Assembly (NCBI GenBank): GCA_947650365.1
Contig: CANTAL010000202.1
Span: 62,001 to 126,000 of the forward strand
DNA: 64,000 nt
Source of the DNA: Chamaelirium japonicum
Lineage: Eukaryota > Streptophyta > Magnoliopsida > Liliales > Melanthiaceae
Direction of reading: 5' to 3'
The notes beneath the pieces are model-generated. The model did not search any database and was not told the origin of the DNA. It saw only the letters and a list, made by a program, of their open reading frames with translations. Positions 1 through 10,720 of the stretch are shown here, in pieces. Each line of letters begins with the position of its first letter. Positions within the stretch are counted from its first letter, which is position 1. Both the position numbers and the translations under genes were made by a program.

Positions 1-439
1 TTAGACAATGGGGATCACGTGACACTAGCCAAAAGGACAACCATGGTCCATCAAAGCCCTTAGTTGGCAGATTTGGACTGGGTCAAGGAAAGACCCGTGT
101 GAGCGGATGACACTGCACCACGCCCCCCTAGGGCGGATGTATCCGATTCTGAGGTATCACATACATGGTTAATTAATCCATAGATGTGTCTTCGTTATGA
201 GGGTAGTATTGGTATTTGGATATAATTAGCTTATTTTTAAAATCCATAAAATAAGTTTTTCTGCATTCTTTCATACAGCCATATACTTTTCCTATCCTCT
301 ATCCCATAAGAGAACTAGTTATTGGGTCCCTAACTACGTAGAGCTGAAGTGCTATCTTTAGCTTATGCTTAGGGTAGTAAACATACATTGATTTTTTATC
401 TCAATATCCCTATACCAGACCTAACGGGTCCAGATATCA

Positions 440-900
440 CTAGGGCACTAACTAGGGTATATGACGACTAGCGAGAATCTAAGGAGTTGTGCAAATGCTA
501 TGTTATAGCAGACTTGCGGACAACTCTTTAGAAGCAAGTCAGAGATATGCCGAGTCTTCTCAAATAAAGTTTTACTTGCATTAAATGTCTGGAAGGCGAA
601 GTCAGTAGACTTATCGCTTTTCCACCAAAATACATGTCGGTACCGAGATGTCTGATGTTATGCTTTTTTGGGAACACATACTTGAGTTCCAGATCGAACT
701 AGATTCCAAAGACATGGTGCCAGATGATGAAGTGGTGGAAGACGTCTATCTTGCATCCTTATCTAGAACCGTCGAAGACATTATTAGAGACTTTAGCTTT
801 AACAAGCTAGAGATGACAAACGTAGAACTTCTAAGAAGATTTCCAAGAGATAAAGGATGAGATCAAGATTAAAGGCAATGCCTTTAGTGCTTAACCTAGG
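440..900 (+). pseudogene. Ty1/copia gag remnant
   Basis: Broken frames around 480-560 resemble the copia gag stretch with a cysteine-tyrosine core followed by a Q..DMP motif. The open stretch 648-860 resembles the later gag region, including an F.FNK.EM..VELL motif (compare N.NK..L...EL in copia gags). Stops and at least one frameshift separate the pieces, so no protein is expected. The match is from family pattern memory. Confidence 0.55.
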
Positions 901-1510
901 TCTTCTTTAGAAGATCCTAAGGGGGTAACTTATCAGAGATCGAAAACTATTTTAGTACAGAAACTGGCGTGGACTCCTAACTTTGGTGATGCCAAGGATG
1001 AAAATATTTTCGCTATGGCGAGTAGAAGGGGCATTTAAAGATTGAGTATAGTCTCAGGGTGTTAGGGGCTAAGTCACTATTTAGTAGTAGTTCTTCTGCT
1101 TCTTGAAATGTAGACTTCATGTCTATAGAGATTCAAGGAAAGCAGAAGACTACTTTATGGTGAAGTGAATATAACATAGATATTGATGCCATAAGTCGCT
1201 GTGGAAGCTGTTAGATATGATTGTCTTAGTTTTTCCGAAACAAGGATTTTGGTTTTTAGAGATTAAGTTATATTTCCTTCTTGGTAAATAAAGTTTTTAG
1301 TTTTAGACAACACCATAGGTGTGTATCTTAAGTTAAATAAATAGATTCATTACTAGAGAAATAGATCAGAATAATCTATTTGTATTTAATCCTAATTTGA
1401 AAATAGATTTCATGACAGCTACAATGTCTAATTGAAATTCATCTAAATCCTTCAGAGAAGCTATCCTATTTGTGACCCCTCTGATTTAGATATTTTGCCT
1501 CAGATAAATT
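901..1510 (+). other. Unassigned copia internal sequence
   Basis: By position this should hold the zinc knuckle, protease and start of integrase. I see no readable motif. The stretch is AT-rich and full of stops. Confidence 0.35.
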
Positions 1511-2250
1511 CAGAGGTAACAGAAGGTCGAGTTTCTATTTACAGATTCATCGGAGATCCTTCTAACCTATAATTGTTATCTGAAAGGCAGAATAACTAAA
1601 AGGGCTACTAAGGTATTGGTATTAGTTAATTTTGACGTCTATGGTTCCAAGAACGTCCAAACGATAGAAGACTCTTTGATTTAATCGAAGGAATGAGTTC
1701 CTATCAGACGAGTTCCATAGGGTCCTGAGGGAGCATGGGATTGTCTCCTAGGTAAATGCTCCTAGGATAACACGTCAGAATGAAGTCTCCGAGAGAAGGA
1801 ATCAAACCCTATTTGACATTGTCCGTAGTATGATGAATATTACCAAGTGTACTACCCACCTTCTGGTGGGGTTGTACCTTAAAATAGTAGCTTATATCTG
1901 AAACTATCTCTCATCTAGATCAGTACCTCAGACCTATAGAGAGCTATGGTCTAAGCAAAAGCTGACACTATAGTGTATCAAGATATAGGGTTGTCATACA
2001 CTTATGCGAAAGGACAAGAGGGATGAGATGGAGATGAAGTTCCAAGTATACCTGTTTATAGGTTACCCTAGGGAGACATAGGTGGACTATTCTATAATCT
2101 TGAGGTCTGGAAGGTAATCGTTTCTACGGATACTATCTACCAAGAGCATGATTATATTATAGACCATAGGTTTATCAGTAAGGTAGTTATGGGTGAACTA
2201 TTGGGTACTGGTAGAGAGTGTGCATCCAAAAGCATAGTGGGAGTAGATGA
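1511..2250 (+). pseudogene. Ty1/copia integrase remnant
   Basis: Near 1580-1640 a broken frame resembles the GKMTK and DV.G part of copia integrase. At about 1697-1920 frames read E-F-H..LREHGIVS, then SERRN.TL.D.VRSMM, the typical copia integrase C-terminal core ending in the catalytic glutamate region. Around 2040-2170 a frame reads F-I-GYPRET followed by a Y..D-like stretch, matching the integrase-to-RT linker. In-frame stops interrupt each piece. Confidence 0.7.
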
Positions 2251-2559
2251 TACAAAAACTAGCATACCAGATACTATAGAAACGATTTACTTTTGTACTA
2301 TCACCACCTCGTCGTTGTGGGGCTATCAGAGCTCTTGAAAGATACTATGGAGAAAATTTGATAGTTAATTCAGAGTTTCAGGAGGATTATCCCTAGAGCT
2401 ACGAAGAAGTAGTAGGAGCTTCTGACAACTCTAACTGGCAAAAAACCATGGAGGCAAGCTTGCATTAATATCCCTTAGAACTGTCTCGACTCTTATTACA
2501 TTGTCACCCTTTTGGGGTGTAGAGGGTGTATAAGAAGAGGACCCAGTTAAGACTTAAGT

Positions 2560-2657
2560 AGCTATATTAGTTACCAAGAGAGAAAGGGATTGACTATGTC
2601 AAAACCTTTTCGTTGGTAGCTATGCCTAAGTCTATTTCGGATCCTCTTAATCCATCA
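2560..2657 (+). pseudogene. Ty1/copia RT, 5' piece
   Basis: One frame reads G-I-D-Y-V-K-T-F-S-L-V-A-M-P-K-S-I, the conserved start of copia reverse transcriptase (D-Y..TFSPVA...SI in intact relatives). The frame is cut at 2657 by insertion of Tat-1 and continues at 15319. Confidence 0.75.
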
Positions 2658-2662
2658 CAGCA

Positions 2663-3317
2663 TGTGGGTGCAAATTTTGGCAGAAGTTTACCAAACTACC
2701 GTGGGACCCACCGGCCCTGTCTGGTGGGCCCACGAGGACTACCGCGGGACCCACCGGCCCTGCCTGGTGGGCCCACGAGGACTACCACGGGACCCGCCGG
2801 CCTTGCCTGGTGGGACCACGAGCCTGCGGAATCCCCCAGAGGATGGTAGCAGGACCCGCCAGTTTTACCTGGAGGATCCCTAGATGCTGCAGCGGAAACC
2901 GCCATTTACCACCAGAAAATCCTATAAATAGCAGAGCCTTCGAATGTAAAAGGATCCAAAATTTCAAATTTCTATTCTGAGATCTGATTTTCAGAATCCA
3001 GAGCTCTGGAATCTTTCAGCTTTCCATCTTCCACCTCCTTGATCTTCTTCTCTCCTTAGAAGAGATCAGGGTGTTTACAGTGATACTCGGCCTGTCGAGA
3101 TCACTTCAATAAGTGTTAGTGAATTCGGGTTGCTCCCTATAGCACGGAGACGTAGGCTTCGGCTGAACTCCGAGATCACATCTCTCGTGTCAACTCTCTG
3201 ATTGCATTTTGTGAGCTCCAACTCCAATCGATAGATCGAGCATCGCTCTCTTCGACTTCAACTTCAATTGACTGGTGAGGCTAGGTCTTCGGGTCGGCAC
3301 GAAGATTTTCCCCCACA
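2663..3317 (+). repeat. Tat-1 5' LTR
   Basis: Begins TGTGGGTGCAAA and ends CCCCCACA; pairs with 14659-15313 at equal length without indels. The U3 part contains short GC-rich direct repeats built on GGGACCCACCGG. All three Tat elements here share the same 5' terminal 12 bases. Confidence 0.97.
2923..2930 (+). promoter_or_regulatory. LTR TATA box (TATAAATA)
   Basis: A canonical TATAAATA lies in the middle of the 5' LTR, where a retrotransposon U3 promoter is expected. The same motif is at the matching place in the 3' LTR and in both Tat-2 LTRs. Confidence 0.7.
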
Positions 3318-3320
3318 GTT

Positions 3321-3338
3321 TGGCGTCGTCTGTGGGAT
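3321..3338 (+). other. Primer binding site of Tat-1
   Basis: TGGCGTCGTCTGTGGGAT begins 3 nt after the LTR. It matches the PBS of Tat-2 (35110-35126) and Tat-3 (complement of 60233-60249) with one or two changes. The primer tRNA was not determined. Confidence 0.85.
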
Positions 3339-3481
3339 TCGAGCAAAAAGTCGAGCTCTCCACTACTACTAGATCAGTTGAATCTACAACCGATCTTCGA
3401 TAGCCAAACTTCCTTGCCTCTTCGGTTGATCAGACAACTGATCGGACATTGGCACTCTCGTTGCACCCTTCGCTCTCTGAA

Positions 3482-5290
3482 ATGGCGAAAACTAAGCATC
3501 AGGGTCAACCAGAAGGAAGTAACACTCAACAACAAGCTCATCCTGAGACTCGATCAATGAGTCAAAGGCTCAACTTCAGACAGCCCCTAGCTGTTCCTGA
3601 GATGGGGGTTCGTTCAGGGAGTGGGAGATCTGTCGATCGACCGATCGCTCACCCTGCACGATAGTCAATTGGGCAAACAGCCCCCGCTCCTGCTGAAGAT
3701 CCTCCATCGACCTATCAAATTTCGGCGGTCGATTTCCAACTCCTCCAATTGGCGAAGAAAAACGCCACCCTCACTGCTGAGAGGGATGCTCTTAAGAAAG
3801 CAGCTTCCGAGGCTGGGATCGCTCTACCTATCCCCTCTGCAAGTGAGAGGATCGATCTTCCTCGACATTCAATCCACTCCGAGCAACGAAGATCAATAGG
3901 CACTGCTGCCCTCGAAAGGATTCGACGCGACCCAACTCCTTCTGTTACCCCCTGGAAGCAAAGTGTTTGGGATCGCCTCGACGACGAGTCCTCCCAATCA
4001 TCCTCTGGCCGCAACTGCGACAAGAGGGCACCTTCGAAGCTCAACATACCAAGGAAGCACCAAATGAAAGGCGCTCCTTCAAAGAGTAGAGTCTCCCCTT
4101 CCATTCCACTTCAACGTGGACTTGGATCGGATCTTAGACACCGACTTCAACCAGCAAATATTTCAATGCCTGAGCAAGACCTTGCGATCTTACCTCTTGA
4201 CCCACCTCTAGGTCGAGGACATGGTCGCAGGGATGGGTATTCCTCCGCCGGACCTCTCCATCGAATCCTCTTCGAGTCAACATTTCCAAGGGGATGGAGA
4301 ACTCCCACTCTCCCCAAATTCAATTGCATCAGAGGAGATCCGACTCTCCATATCCTCGCATTCAAGCAAGCACTAACGCCGCACGAAGAAGAAAACAACG
4401 TGCTCTGCCGCACCTTCGCAGGAAGTCTCGATGAGCCGACACTCGATTGGTATCACAATCTCCGAGCTGGGTCCATCACCCAGTTCGGTGTTTTGGCTAA
4501 CTTATTTGTGCAGCATTATCAGCTCAATCTGAAGCCAGAGAAGAAGCTCGACTCTCTCTATCGGCTAAGGATGGGTGCCGATGAGACTCTCCGCAGCTTC
4601 ACGAGGAGATTTCGCAACGAGCATGCTACTCTCTCTGGAAGACATCTGGATGATGAAGCCATCATGTTGGCTTTCCAGAACGCCCTCCGCTTCGATCTAC
4701 ACATCTACAATGACTTCATTCGTAATCCCCCTCCCTCTCTGGGTGCAATGTTTGATCGAATCCAGAGAGAGATCGAGGTGGAAGACGATCAAGTCGCTCG
4801 AAAAGGGCAGGAGCCGAAAAGAAGGCCTACTGAGAGAGAAGCTCCAAAGTATGCTGCCAAAGCTCACAACGCTGAGGCAGCAGCCCCTCCAGCCAACAAG
4901 CGATCAAAGAATGATGGACGTCGATCTCCGACAAAGACCACTTTCACCGAGTGGAATTTACCTGTCGAACAGATCCTTGACCGCATTCAACACGAAGAAT
5001 TCCTTCGAAGGCCCAATCCACTTCAGCCGAATACAAAGTTCACGGCCGACAAAACTGTTTATTGCGACTTCCATCGAAGCCATGGCCATTCCACCGATCG
5101 GTGCTATAGGCTAAAGTTTCATCTCGAAGACTTGCTGAGAGAAGGCCATCTCCATGAATTCACAAGAGAAGGACAAGATCAACGTCGATCCTCTGCAAAA
5201 GGGAAAGAAGCTTGTTGGATTCATCAAATCTCTTCCAACCCATCACCTCTCACCGTGAATGCCAATATCTTTGGCATTCATGGATCATAA
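3482..5290 (+). pseudogene. gag: Tat-1 gag (two premature stops)
   Basis: Starts at ATG 3482 (M-A-K-T-K; Tat-2 gag starts M-A-K-T-P at 35236). The frame is open except TAG at 3662 and TAA at 5288, and continues in the same frame into protease. It encodes the nucleocapsid precursor: a charged N-terminal region, the retrotransposon gag core at about 4350-4800 (FAGSL..P.LDWYHNL, FTRRFRNEHA, FQNAL motifs) and a zinc-knuckle-like motif of spacing C-X2-H-X4-H-X4-C at about 5065-5106. Tat-2 has no stop at the place of 5288, so that stop looks like decay. Confidence 0.9.
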
Positions 5291-5947
5291 CACAATCAAT
5301 CAGTGACCGGGAAGGAAGTTGATCGGCAGATCCGGCGCATCTTCCATGTTCGATCTACTGCAAACAAAGAAGATACCTGGATCGAGAAGCCCATCGAAGG
5401 TCTTGCTTGGCCGACCATCGTCTTCAACGACACTGATCTTCAAGGAGTTCATACTCCCCATCGAGACCCCCTGGTCTTGAAACTCCTCATCGACGGAAGC
5501 ACCGTCAACCGGATCCTCATCGACACCGGGAGCTCCATCGACATTATGTTCTCAGACTGCTTCAAACGTCTGGGACATAAATATCAAAGCCTCGACGTCG
5601 TCCCGACTGTGATTACTGGCTTCAACGACGAACAAAGCATCACGGTGGGCGAATCGAGATTCACTCTAGACCTTAGCCGAGAAACTCGAGTCTCGGTGAT
5701 GTTTGCAATTGTTGAAGGAATGTCCAGCTACAACGCAATTCTCGGGCGACCATTCCTCCACCAGATCAATGCCATCTCCTCTTCTTATCACCAACTTCTC
5801 AAGTTTGCAACGGGAGAAGGCATCGTCTGCATTCGAGGCGATCAGCAAGCTGGGAGGTCTTGTGAGGCTGCTGCGGCTAAAACAGATCGGAAGATCAATA
5901 TTGCTCCTCCAAAGCGACCGCGAGACGAAGCTGGTCCTTCCAAATAG
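5291..5947 (+). CDS. Tat-1 aspartic protease region, ends at TAG
   Basis: This follows gag in the same frame and has no start codon of its own that needs to be used. The active-site motif L-I-D-T-G-S-S is at about 5515-5540, and the later I-L-G-R-P flap-region motif is at about 5740. The protease matures the gag-pol polyprotein. The frame ends in TAG 5945-5947 followed by CAATCA, and the same arrangement occurs in Tat-2 at 37681. The frame resumes directly with reverse transcriptase. Confidence 0.88.
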   Translation, partial: HNQSVTGKEVDRQIRRIFHVRSTANKEDTWIEKPIEGLAWPTIVFNDTDLQGVHTPHRDPLVLKLLIDGSTVNRILIDTGSSIDIMFSDCFKRLGHKYQSLDVVPTVITGFNDEQSITVGESRFTLDLSRETRVSVMFAIVEGMSSYNAILGRPFLHQINAISSSYHQLLKFATGEGIVCIRGDQQAGRSCEAAAAKTDRKINIAPPKRPRDEAGPSK

Positions 5948-8188
5948 CAATCAAAGGAGATTCCACTGATCGAGCCCCCACTAACCGAATGGGAAGCCTC
6001 ACCTTCAATTGAAGAAATCATCCCTATCAATATCGGCAGTGGAGATCTCCCTCAACAAACATTTATTGGTACCAGTCTTAGCGACGCAGAAGCGCAAGAC
6101 ATGGTATCCTTCCTCCAGTCCAATATCGACGTCTTCGCCTGGTGTTTCGAAGACATGCCTGGTATCAATCCAGATGACGCTTGTCACCGACTTGCTATCA
6201 AAGAAGAAGTGAAGCCTGTCAAGCAAAAGCCACGCACCATCCGACCAGAACTGCAAGTTGCTGTTCAAGAAGAAATCACCAAGCTACTCGAAGCAGGCTT
6301 CATCCGTGAAGTAGAGTATCCTACCTGGATCTCTAACATAGTTGCCGTTCCAAAGAAAAACGGGAAAGTCAGAGTCTGCATCGACTTTACCAATCTCAAT
6401 AAAGCTTGCCCCAAAGACCCATTCCCCATGCCAAGGATTGATAGACTCGTCGATGCCACTGTTGGCCACGAGCTATTGTCTTTCATGGATGGGTACTCTG
6501 GATACAATCAAATTCCACTTCATCCGGATGATCAAGAGAAGACATGTTTTGTGACTAGCCGGGGGCTCTACTGCTACAATGTAATGCCATTCGGTCTCAA
6601 AAATGCTGGATCCACCTATCAAAGATTAGTCACAAAGATGTTCGAAGATCAGATCGGTCGCAACGTCGAAGTCTATGTCGATGATCTCCTTACCAAGAGT
6701 TCCTCTCGAGGAAAACATCTATCCGATCTGGAGGAAACCTTTCAAGTCCTCCGAAAGTATCGCATGAAGCTCAATCCAGCCAAGTGCGCTTTCGGAGTTC
6801 AATCTGGCAAATTCCTAGGTCATCTTGTGACCAGGAGAGGTATTAAAGCCAATCCCGATCAAATCCGAGCTATCCTCGACATGCCACCGCCTACCAATCG
6901 GAAGGAAGTGCAACGCCTCACTGGAAGACTTGCTGCCCTCAATCGGTTCATCTCAAAGTCCTCAGACAAATGCAAGCCTCTTTTCGACAAGCTACGAAAG
7001 GCAGATACGTTGGGATGGAGTCCTGTTTGTGAAGAAGCTTTCCAAAGCATCAAGAAATATCTGGTGCAAGCTCCTATTCTGACTGCTCCACTTCCGAAAG
7101 AAGACTTGTGGCTCTATCTCGTCGTAACCGATCAAGCAATCAGTGCAGTCCTAGTCAGTAGAAGAGATGGCGTCGAACACCCAGTCTATTATATCAGCCA
7201 CACTCTTCTTCCGGCTGAAACTCGCTATTCAAAAACTAAGAAGGTCATTTTGGCTTTACTCACTGCATCACGTCGCCTTCAACCTTACTTCGTCTCCCAC
7301 CAGATCACTGTCATTTCAGAACACCCACTCAAGGATATCGTTGACAAAGCTGGGCGAGCTGGTCGAATGACTAAATGGGTGATCGAAATGAGTGCCTTGG
7401 GGATTCAGTTCGAATCTCGCACTTCCATCAAAGGTCAAGCTGTTGCTGATTTTCTAGCTGACTTTCCAGTTGAAGACCCCATCACTTGGGAAGAAGATGT
7501 CGACATGCGCTTGGAAGATGAGGATAATCCTCCAATCAATCATGCAACAAAAATTGGTCCATGTCTCGAAGATATTGCTGCAATTCCTCCATGGAAGCTT
7601 TATACTGATGGAGCTTCAAGTGCGATCGGTTCGGGAACTAGGATAGTCTTGGTATCCCCTGAACTCGATCATCTCCAGAAGGCCACTCTCCTCGGATTCA
7701 CTGCCACCAACAACGAAGCCGAATACGAAGCACTCATTTCTGGACTCGAAATGGCGAAATCCCTGGGGGTAGATCGAATCATTGTCTACAGCGACTCCCA
7801 GTTGATCATAAGGCAAATCAATGGAGAGTATACAGCTCGAGAAGAAAGAATGCAACTCTATTTGGCCTTAGTACGACGTCTTCAACAACGTTTTACTGAT
7901 GCCGAATTCATTCAAATCCCAAGAGTAGAGAACCGAGAAGCAGATGCCTTAGCCAATGCTGCCTCAGTTCTTGGAGACTCACTCGGAGGAAGGCAAATAC
8001 ATATCGATTATCAAGAAGTGCCCAAGACCATCCCCGATCAACGGATCTTTGCTACTACAAAGAGATCTGGGGGTGGAGATCAACTCACATTGAACCTCAC
8101 TACTACAAGTGAGCCTGAAGACTGGAGACGATCAATCTTTGATTTCTTCAAGCATGGCAAAATGCCGGAAGATCCAAATCAAGCCTGA
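5948..8188 (+). CDS. pol: Tat-1 reverse transcriptase, RNase H and archaeal-type RNase H
   Basis: In frame with protease. RT motifs: K-N-G-K-V-R-V-C-I-D-F at about 6358, F-M-D-G-Y-S-G-Y-N-Q-I at about 6482, and catalytic Y-V-D-D at 6673-6684. A Ty3-type RNase H domain spans about 7108-7400. A second, archaeal-like RNase H with T-D-G-A-S, N-N-E-A-E-Y-E-A-L, Y-S-D-S-Q-L and N-R-E-A-D-A-L motifs spans about 7591-7970. This dual arrangement defines Tat elements. All catalytic acidic residues I looked for are present. The ORF ends at TGA 8186-8188; Tat-2 reads through here with an arginine codon, so this stop is probably a C-to-T nonsense change. Confidence 0.95.
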   Translation, partial: QSKEIPLIEPPLTEWEASPSIEEIIPINIGSGDLPQQTFIGTSLSDAEAQDMVSFLQSNIDVFAWCFEDMPGINPDDACHRLAIKEEVKPVKQKPRTIRPELQVAVQEEITKLLEAGFIREVEYPTWISNIVAVPKKNGKVRVCIDFTNLNKACPKDPFPMPRIDRLVDATVGHELLSFMDGYSGYNQIPLHPDDQEKTCFVTSRGLYCYNVMPFGLKNAGSTYQRLVTKMFEDQIGRNVEVYVDDLLTKSSSRGKHLSDLEETFQVLRKYRMKLNPAKCAFGVQSGKFLGHLVTRRGIKANPDQIRAILDMPPPTNRKEVQRLTGRLAALNRFISKSSDKCKPLFDKLRKADTLGWSPVCEEAFQSIKKYLVQAPILTAPLPKEDLWLYLVVTDQAISAVLVSRRDGVEHPVYYISHTLLPAETRYSKTKKVILALLTASRRLQPYFVSHQITVISEHPLKDIVDKAGRAGRMTKWVIEMSALGIQFESRTSIKGQAVADFLADFPVEDPITWEEDVDMRLEDEDNPPINHATKIGPCLEDIAAIPPWKLYTDGASSAIGSGTRIVLVSPELDHLQKATLLGFTATNNEAEYEALISGLEMAKSLGVDRIIVYSDSQLIIRQINGEYTAREERMQLYLALVRRLQQRFTDAEFIQIPRVENREADALANAASVLGDSLGGRQIHIDYQEVPKTIPDQRIFATTKRSGGGDQLTLNLTTTSEPEDWRRSIFDFFKHGKMPEDPNQA

Positions 8189-9355
8189 AGACTTCAAAGG
8201 AAGCTCCCTTGCTACACTATTCAAGGAGAAGATCTATATTTCAAATCTCATAACGGGATATTGCTCAAGTGCCTTGGCCCAGAGCAAGCAAAGGCAATCC
8301 TGATTGATATCCACTCTGGGGCTTGTGGAAATCATTCGGGAGGAAGATCTCTTGAAGCCAAGACAAAACTACAAGGTTACTATTGGCCAACAATGGCAAG
8401 GGATGCTCAGCAAGTTGTTCAAAGATGCGAACCATGCCAACGACACGCTCGAGCTATCCATCTCCCTGCAGATGAGCTTCATCAGCTATCAAGTCCATGG
8501 CCTTTCCATCAATGGGGGTTGGACTTCTTGGGTCCTTTCCCACCAACTCCAAGCAAGAAGAAGTACCTACTACTGGCCACTGATTACTTCACCAAATGGG
8601 TTGAAGCTGTGCCTCTCTTCCGAGAGACCGACGACGAAGTGATCAAATTCATTCGGCACATCTTCTCAAGATTTGGTACACCTCGAGTTCTCATTGCTGA
8701 CAATGGAGCTCAATTTGACTCCGACAAGTTCCGAGAGTTCTGTCTGAACAACGGTATCAAGCTGTTCTATTCAACTCCAAGATATCCTCAATGCAATGGT
8801 CAAGCTGAAACCTCAAATAGAGCTATTCTTGGTATACTCAAGAAGAAACTCAACGACAAGAAAGGATTGTGGGAACAAGTCCTACCTGCAGTCCTTTGGG
8901 GGTATTGTACAACTCCGAGAAGATCAACAGGGTTCTCACCCTTTCGTCTAACATATGGATCGGAAGCAGTACTCCCCACAGAAAATATATCAAGTACTCT
9001 GAAGACCAGAGCAGTTGAAGAAGGAATCAACGAAGAGCTTCGGATCAATGATCTGGATTTCTCTGAAGAACTACGAGACCAAGCTTCCCTTCGTGTGGCA
9101 AAGTATCAGCAGAAGATCAAACGAGCCTATGATGAGAAAGTTTACAAGCGACGATTCCCAATCAGCAGTCTGGTCCTTAGAGCAGTCTTCTACAACACAA
9201 AGGAACATAGCAGTGGAAAACTAGCTCCCAACTGGGAAGGTCCCTACATTGTCGAATCGGTGGGAGGCAAAGGCTCTTATCGACTGATCTCGCCAGAAGG
9301 AGATAGACTACCACGAGCTTGGAATGCCATACACCTCAAGTTGTTCTATCCATGA
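8189..9355 (+). CDS. Tat-1 integrase
   Basis: Continues the pol frame after the TGA at 8186. Zinc-binding H-H-C-C region at about 8305-8450 (ending C-E-P-C-Q). Catalytic core: D in G-L-D-F-L-G-P-F-P (about 8520), D in A-D-N-G-A-Q-F (about 8697), E in G-Q-A-E-T-S-N-R (about 8800). A C-terminal G-P-Y-I-V module precedes the stop at 9353. It inserts the cDNA into chromosomes. There is no internal disruption, so only the upstream stops prevent expression as part of the polyprotein. Confidence 0.93.
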   Translation, partial: RLQRKLPCYTIQGEDLYFKSHNGILLKCLGPEQAKAILIDIHSGACGNHSGGRSLEAKTKLQGYYWPTMARDAQQVVQRCEPCQRHARAIHLPADELHQLSSPWPFHQWGLDFLGPFPPTPSKKKYLLLATDYFTKWVEAVPLFRETDDEVIKFIRHIFSRFGTPRVLIADNGAQFDSDKFREFCLNNGIKLFYSTPRYPQCNGQAETSNRAILGILKKKLNDKKGLWEQVLPAVLWGYCTTPRRSTGFSPFRLTYGSEAVLPTENISSTLKTRAVEEGINEELRINDLDFSEELRDQASLRVAKYQQKIKRAYDEKVYKRRFPISSLVLRAVFYNTKEHSSGKLAPNWEGPYIVESVGGKGSYRLISPEGDRLPRAWNAIHLKLFYP

Positions 9356-9882
9356 TGTAAATACCATGATGAATAAAGTTCTCTTTCAAATGTTCAAATA
9401 TGCAAGTGTTCAGCTTTTCAATTCAAGTTCTGAAGCAGTTTCAAATTATCCATATTCAAGTTACCAGGTCTTTTAACAAGTTTGGGAGTTAGAGTTGCGA
9501 CTCAACCCCTTACTAGCAAATGTTAAACTGGCCCTCAATTTCAATATTCAATTTCAATCAAATTCTATATCATCTAACAGGTTTGGGAGCTTGAGTTGCG
9601 ACTCAACCCCTCACATACGAGTGTTACGTGAATTCAAATTCAAATTTCAAATTACAACAAGTTTGGGTAATCGAGTTGCGACTCGACCCCTTACATTCAA
9701 AAGATTATATCTATCTAATACTATCCAGAACATGATATTCATAGGCATTCAACTCAAGAAACATCCAACTTTCAAACACCAGAAAGATATCTTCTATTAT
9801 CAAAATTTGCCGAGTACAATGTTGAGCTGCTACATATCAAAAGTTTACAAGTGTAAACAACAAAGAAAAAGGCAGAAATACA
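9356..9882 (+). repeat. Short repeats downstream of pol
   Basis: Three copies of a unit with core AGTTGCGACTC (or CGAGTTGCGACTCG) at about 9480-9515, 9582-9613 and 9660-9692, each starting with gtttggg and ending acccct, in AT-rich filler made of attcaa. No coding signal. Part of the Tat-1 region between integrase and the antisense gene. Confidence 0.7.
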
Positions 9883-10431
9883 TCAGGGCTTGGCTACGCT
9901 TGGAGCGCGTGACCTTTCTCCTTCAGACCCGCCACGAGCCTTGCTCGCAGCCGAAGCTTTAGAAGATCGGGTACTGCTGACATGTACCCTGAGTGCCTCT
10001 GCCGCTTTCTCGGCCGTTTCCCTGTAGCTCTTGCATTCAGACAGAGCATGCTCCAGTTCCTTCTTGGAGGTCTCTTCTCTGGTAGTGAAGGTAGCATGCT
10101 GAGTAGCAAGTTGTTCTTTCAACTCCTTGATCTCGGTTGCGCGACCACAGGACACGTTCTCAACCTTGATGAGCCGATTCTTCAAGGATTCAAGTTCGTG
10201 ACTCTGCGCCTCGCAACGGTTCTGCAACCCCTTGCTCTCCTGCTTCTCTTTGAGAAGATCCTCAATCTTGGCCTTGAGAGACTCTTTCTTTGAACGCAGT
10301 ACTTCCCTCAGCTGGTCTACTTCTTCACAAGCAGCCTTCAGTTCAGCTGTCAAACGGGATACTTCTGATGCAGCCTCCCGTTCTCCTGCCCTCCTGGAGA
10401 GAGTGCTTATGATTCTCAAAACTGCTGAGCT

Positions 10432-10501
10432 CTGCAGATGGACAGAGTTAGAATTATTCCGAAGATACAACTTGAATAGTGGATCAAGCCGATGCACATA
10501 C
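10432..10501 (-). other. Intron 2 of antisense gene
   Basis: Donor GTATGT from 10501, acceptor CTGCAG ending at 10432. It is 70 bp and phase 0, directly before the coiled-coil exon. Tat-2 has a phase 0 intron in the corresponding place (42734-42660). Confidence 0.75.
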
Positions 10502-10638
10502 CACTACATCTAGCCGATCGAAGGCTTCTTCAAAAGTAGCCTCCGGAAGATTGCAAAGCTTCCGGATCCCGCTAGTAGGGTGGTTGATATCAACATCACC
10601 CAAATTCTTTATCTTCACAGTCGAGCCAACAGGCGTAC

Positions 10639-10720
10639 CTGCGATCGACAAAAGAGTTCAAAGTGTTAGAATATTTTCAAGCTTCGAAGACAAGACAATC
10701 AAGGCAAGTTCTACAATTAC
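10639..10720 (-). other. Intron 1 of antisense gene
   Basis: Donor GT at 10720-10719 after CCTCAG, acceptor AG at 10640-10639 after GATCGC. It is 82 bp and phase 1. Joining the flanking exons keeps a single open frame. The splice signals are legible only on the minus strand, which supports antisense transcription. Confidence 0.7.

Larger units (their letters stand above)
1..2657 (+). mobile_element. Ty1/copia element, left half (decayed)
   Basis: This is the 5' internal part of a Ty1/copia retrotransposon that resumes at 15319 after the nested Tat-1 element. Remnants appear in the copia order gag, integrase, RT, followed across the insertion by RT, RNase H and the 3' LTR. Stops and frameshifts occur throughout. 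The 5' LTR is not in the window: no sequence matching the end of the 3' LTR at 18733 is visible. Positions 1-440 hold no frame I recognise and are probably 5' untranslated or early gag sequence. Confidence 0.75.

Noticed and set aside
2613-2967. Short frames over the Tat LTR start (Gly/Pro/Thr-rich)
   Set aside because: They read through LTR subrepeats of GGGACCCACCGG and recur in the other LTR.
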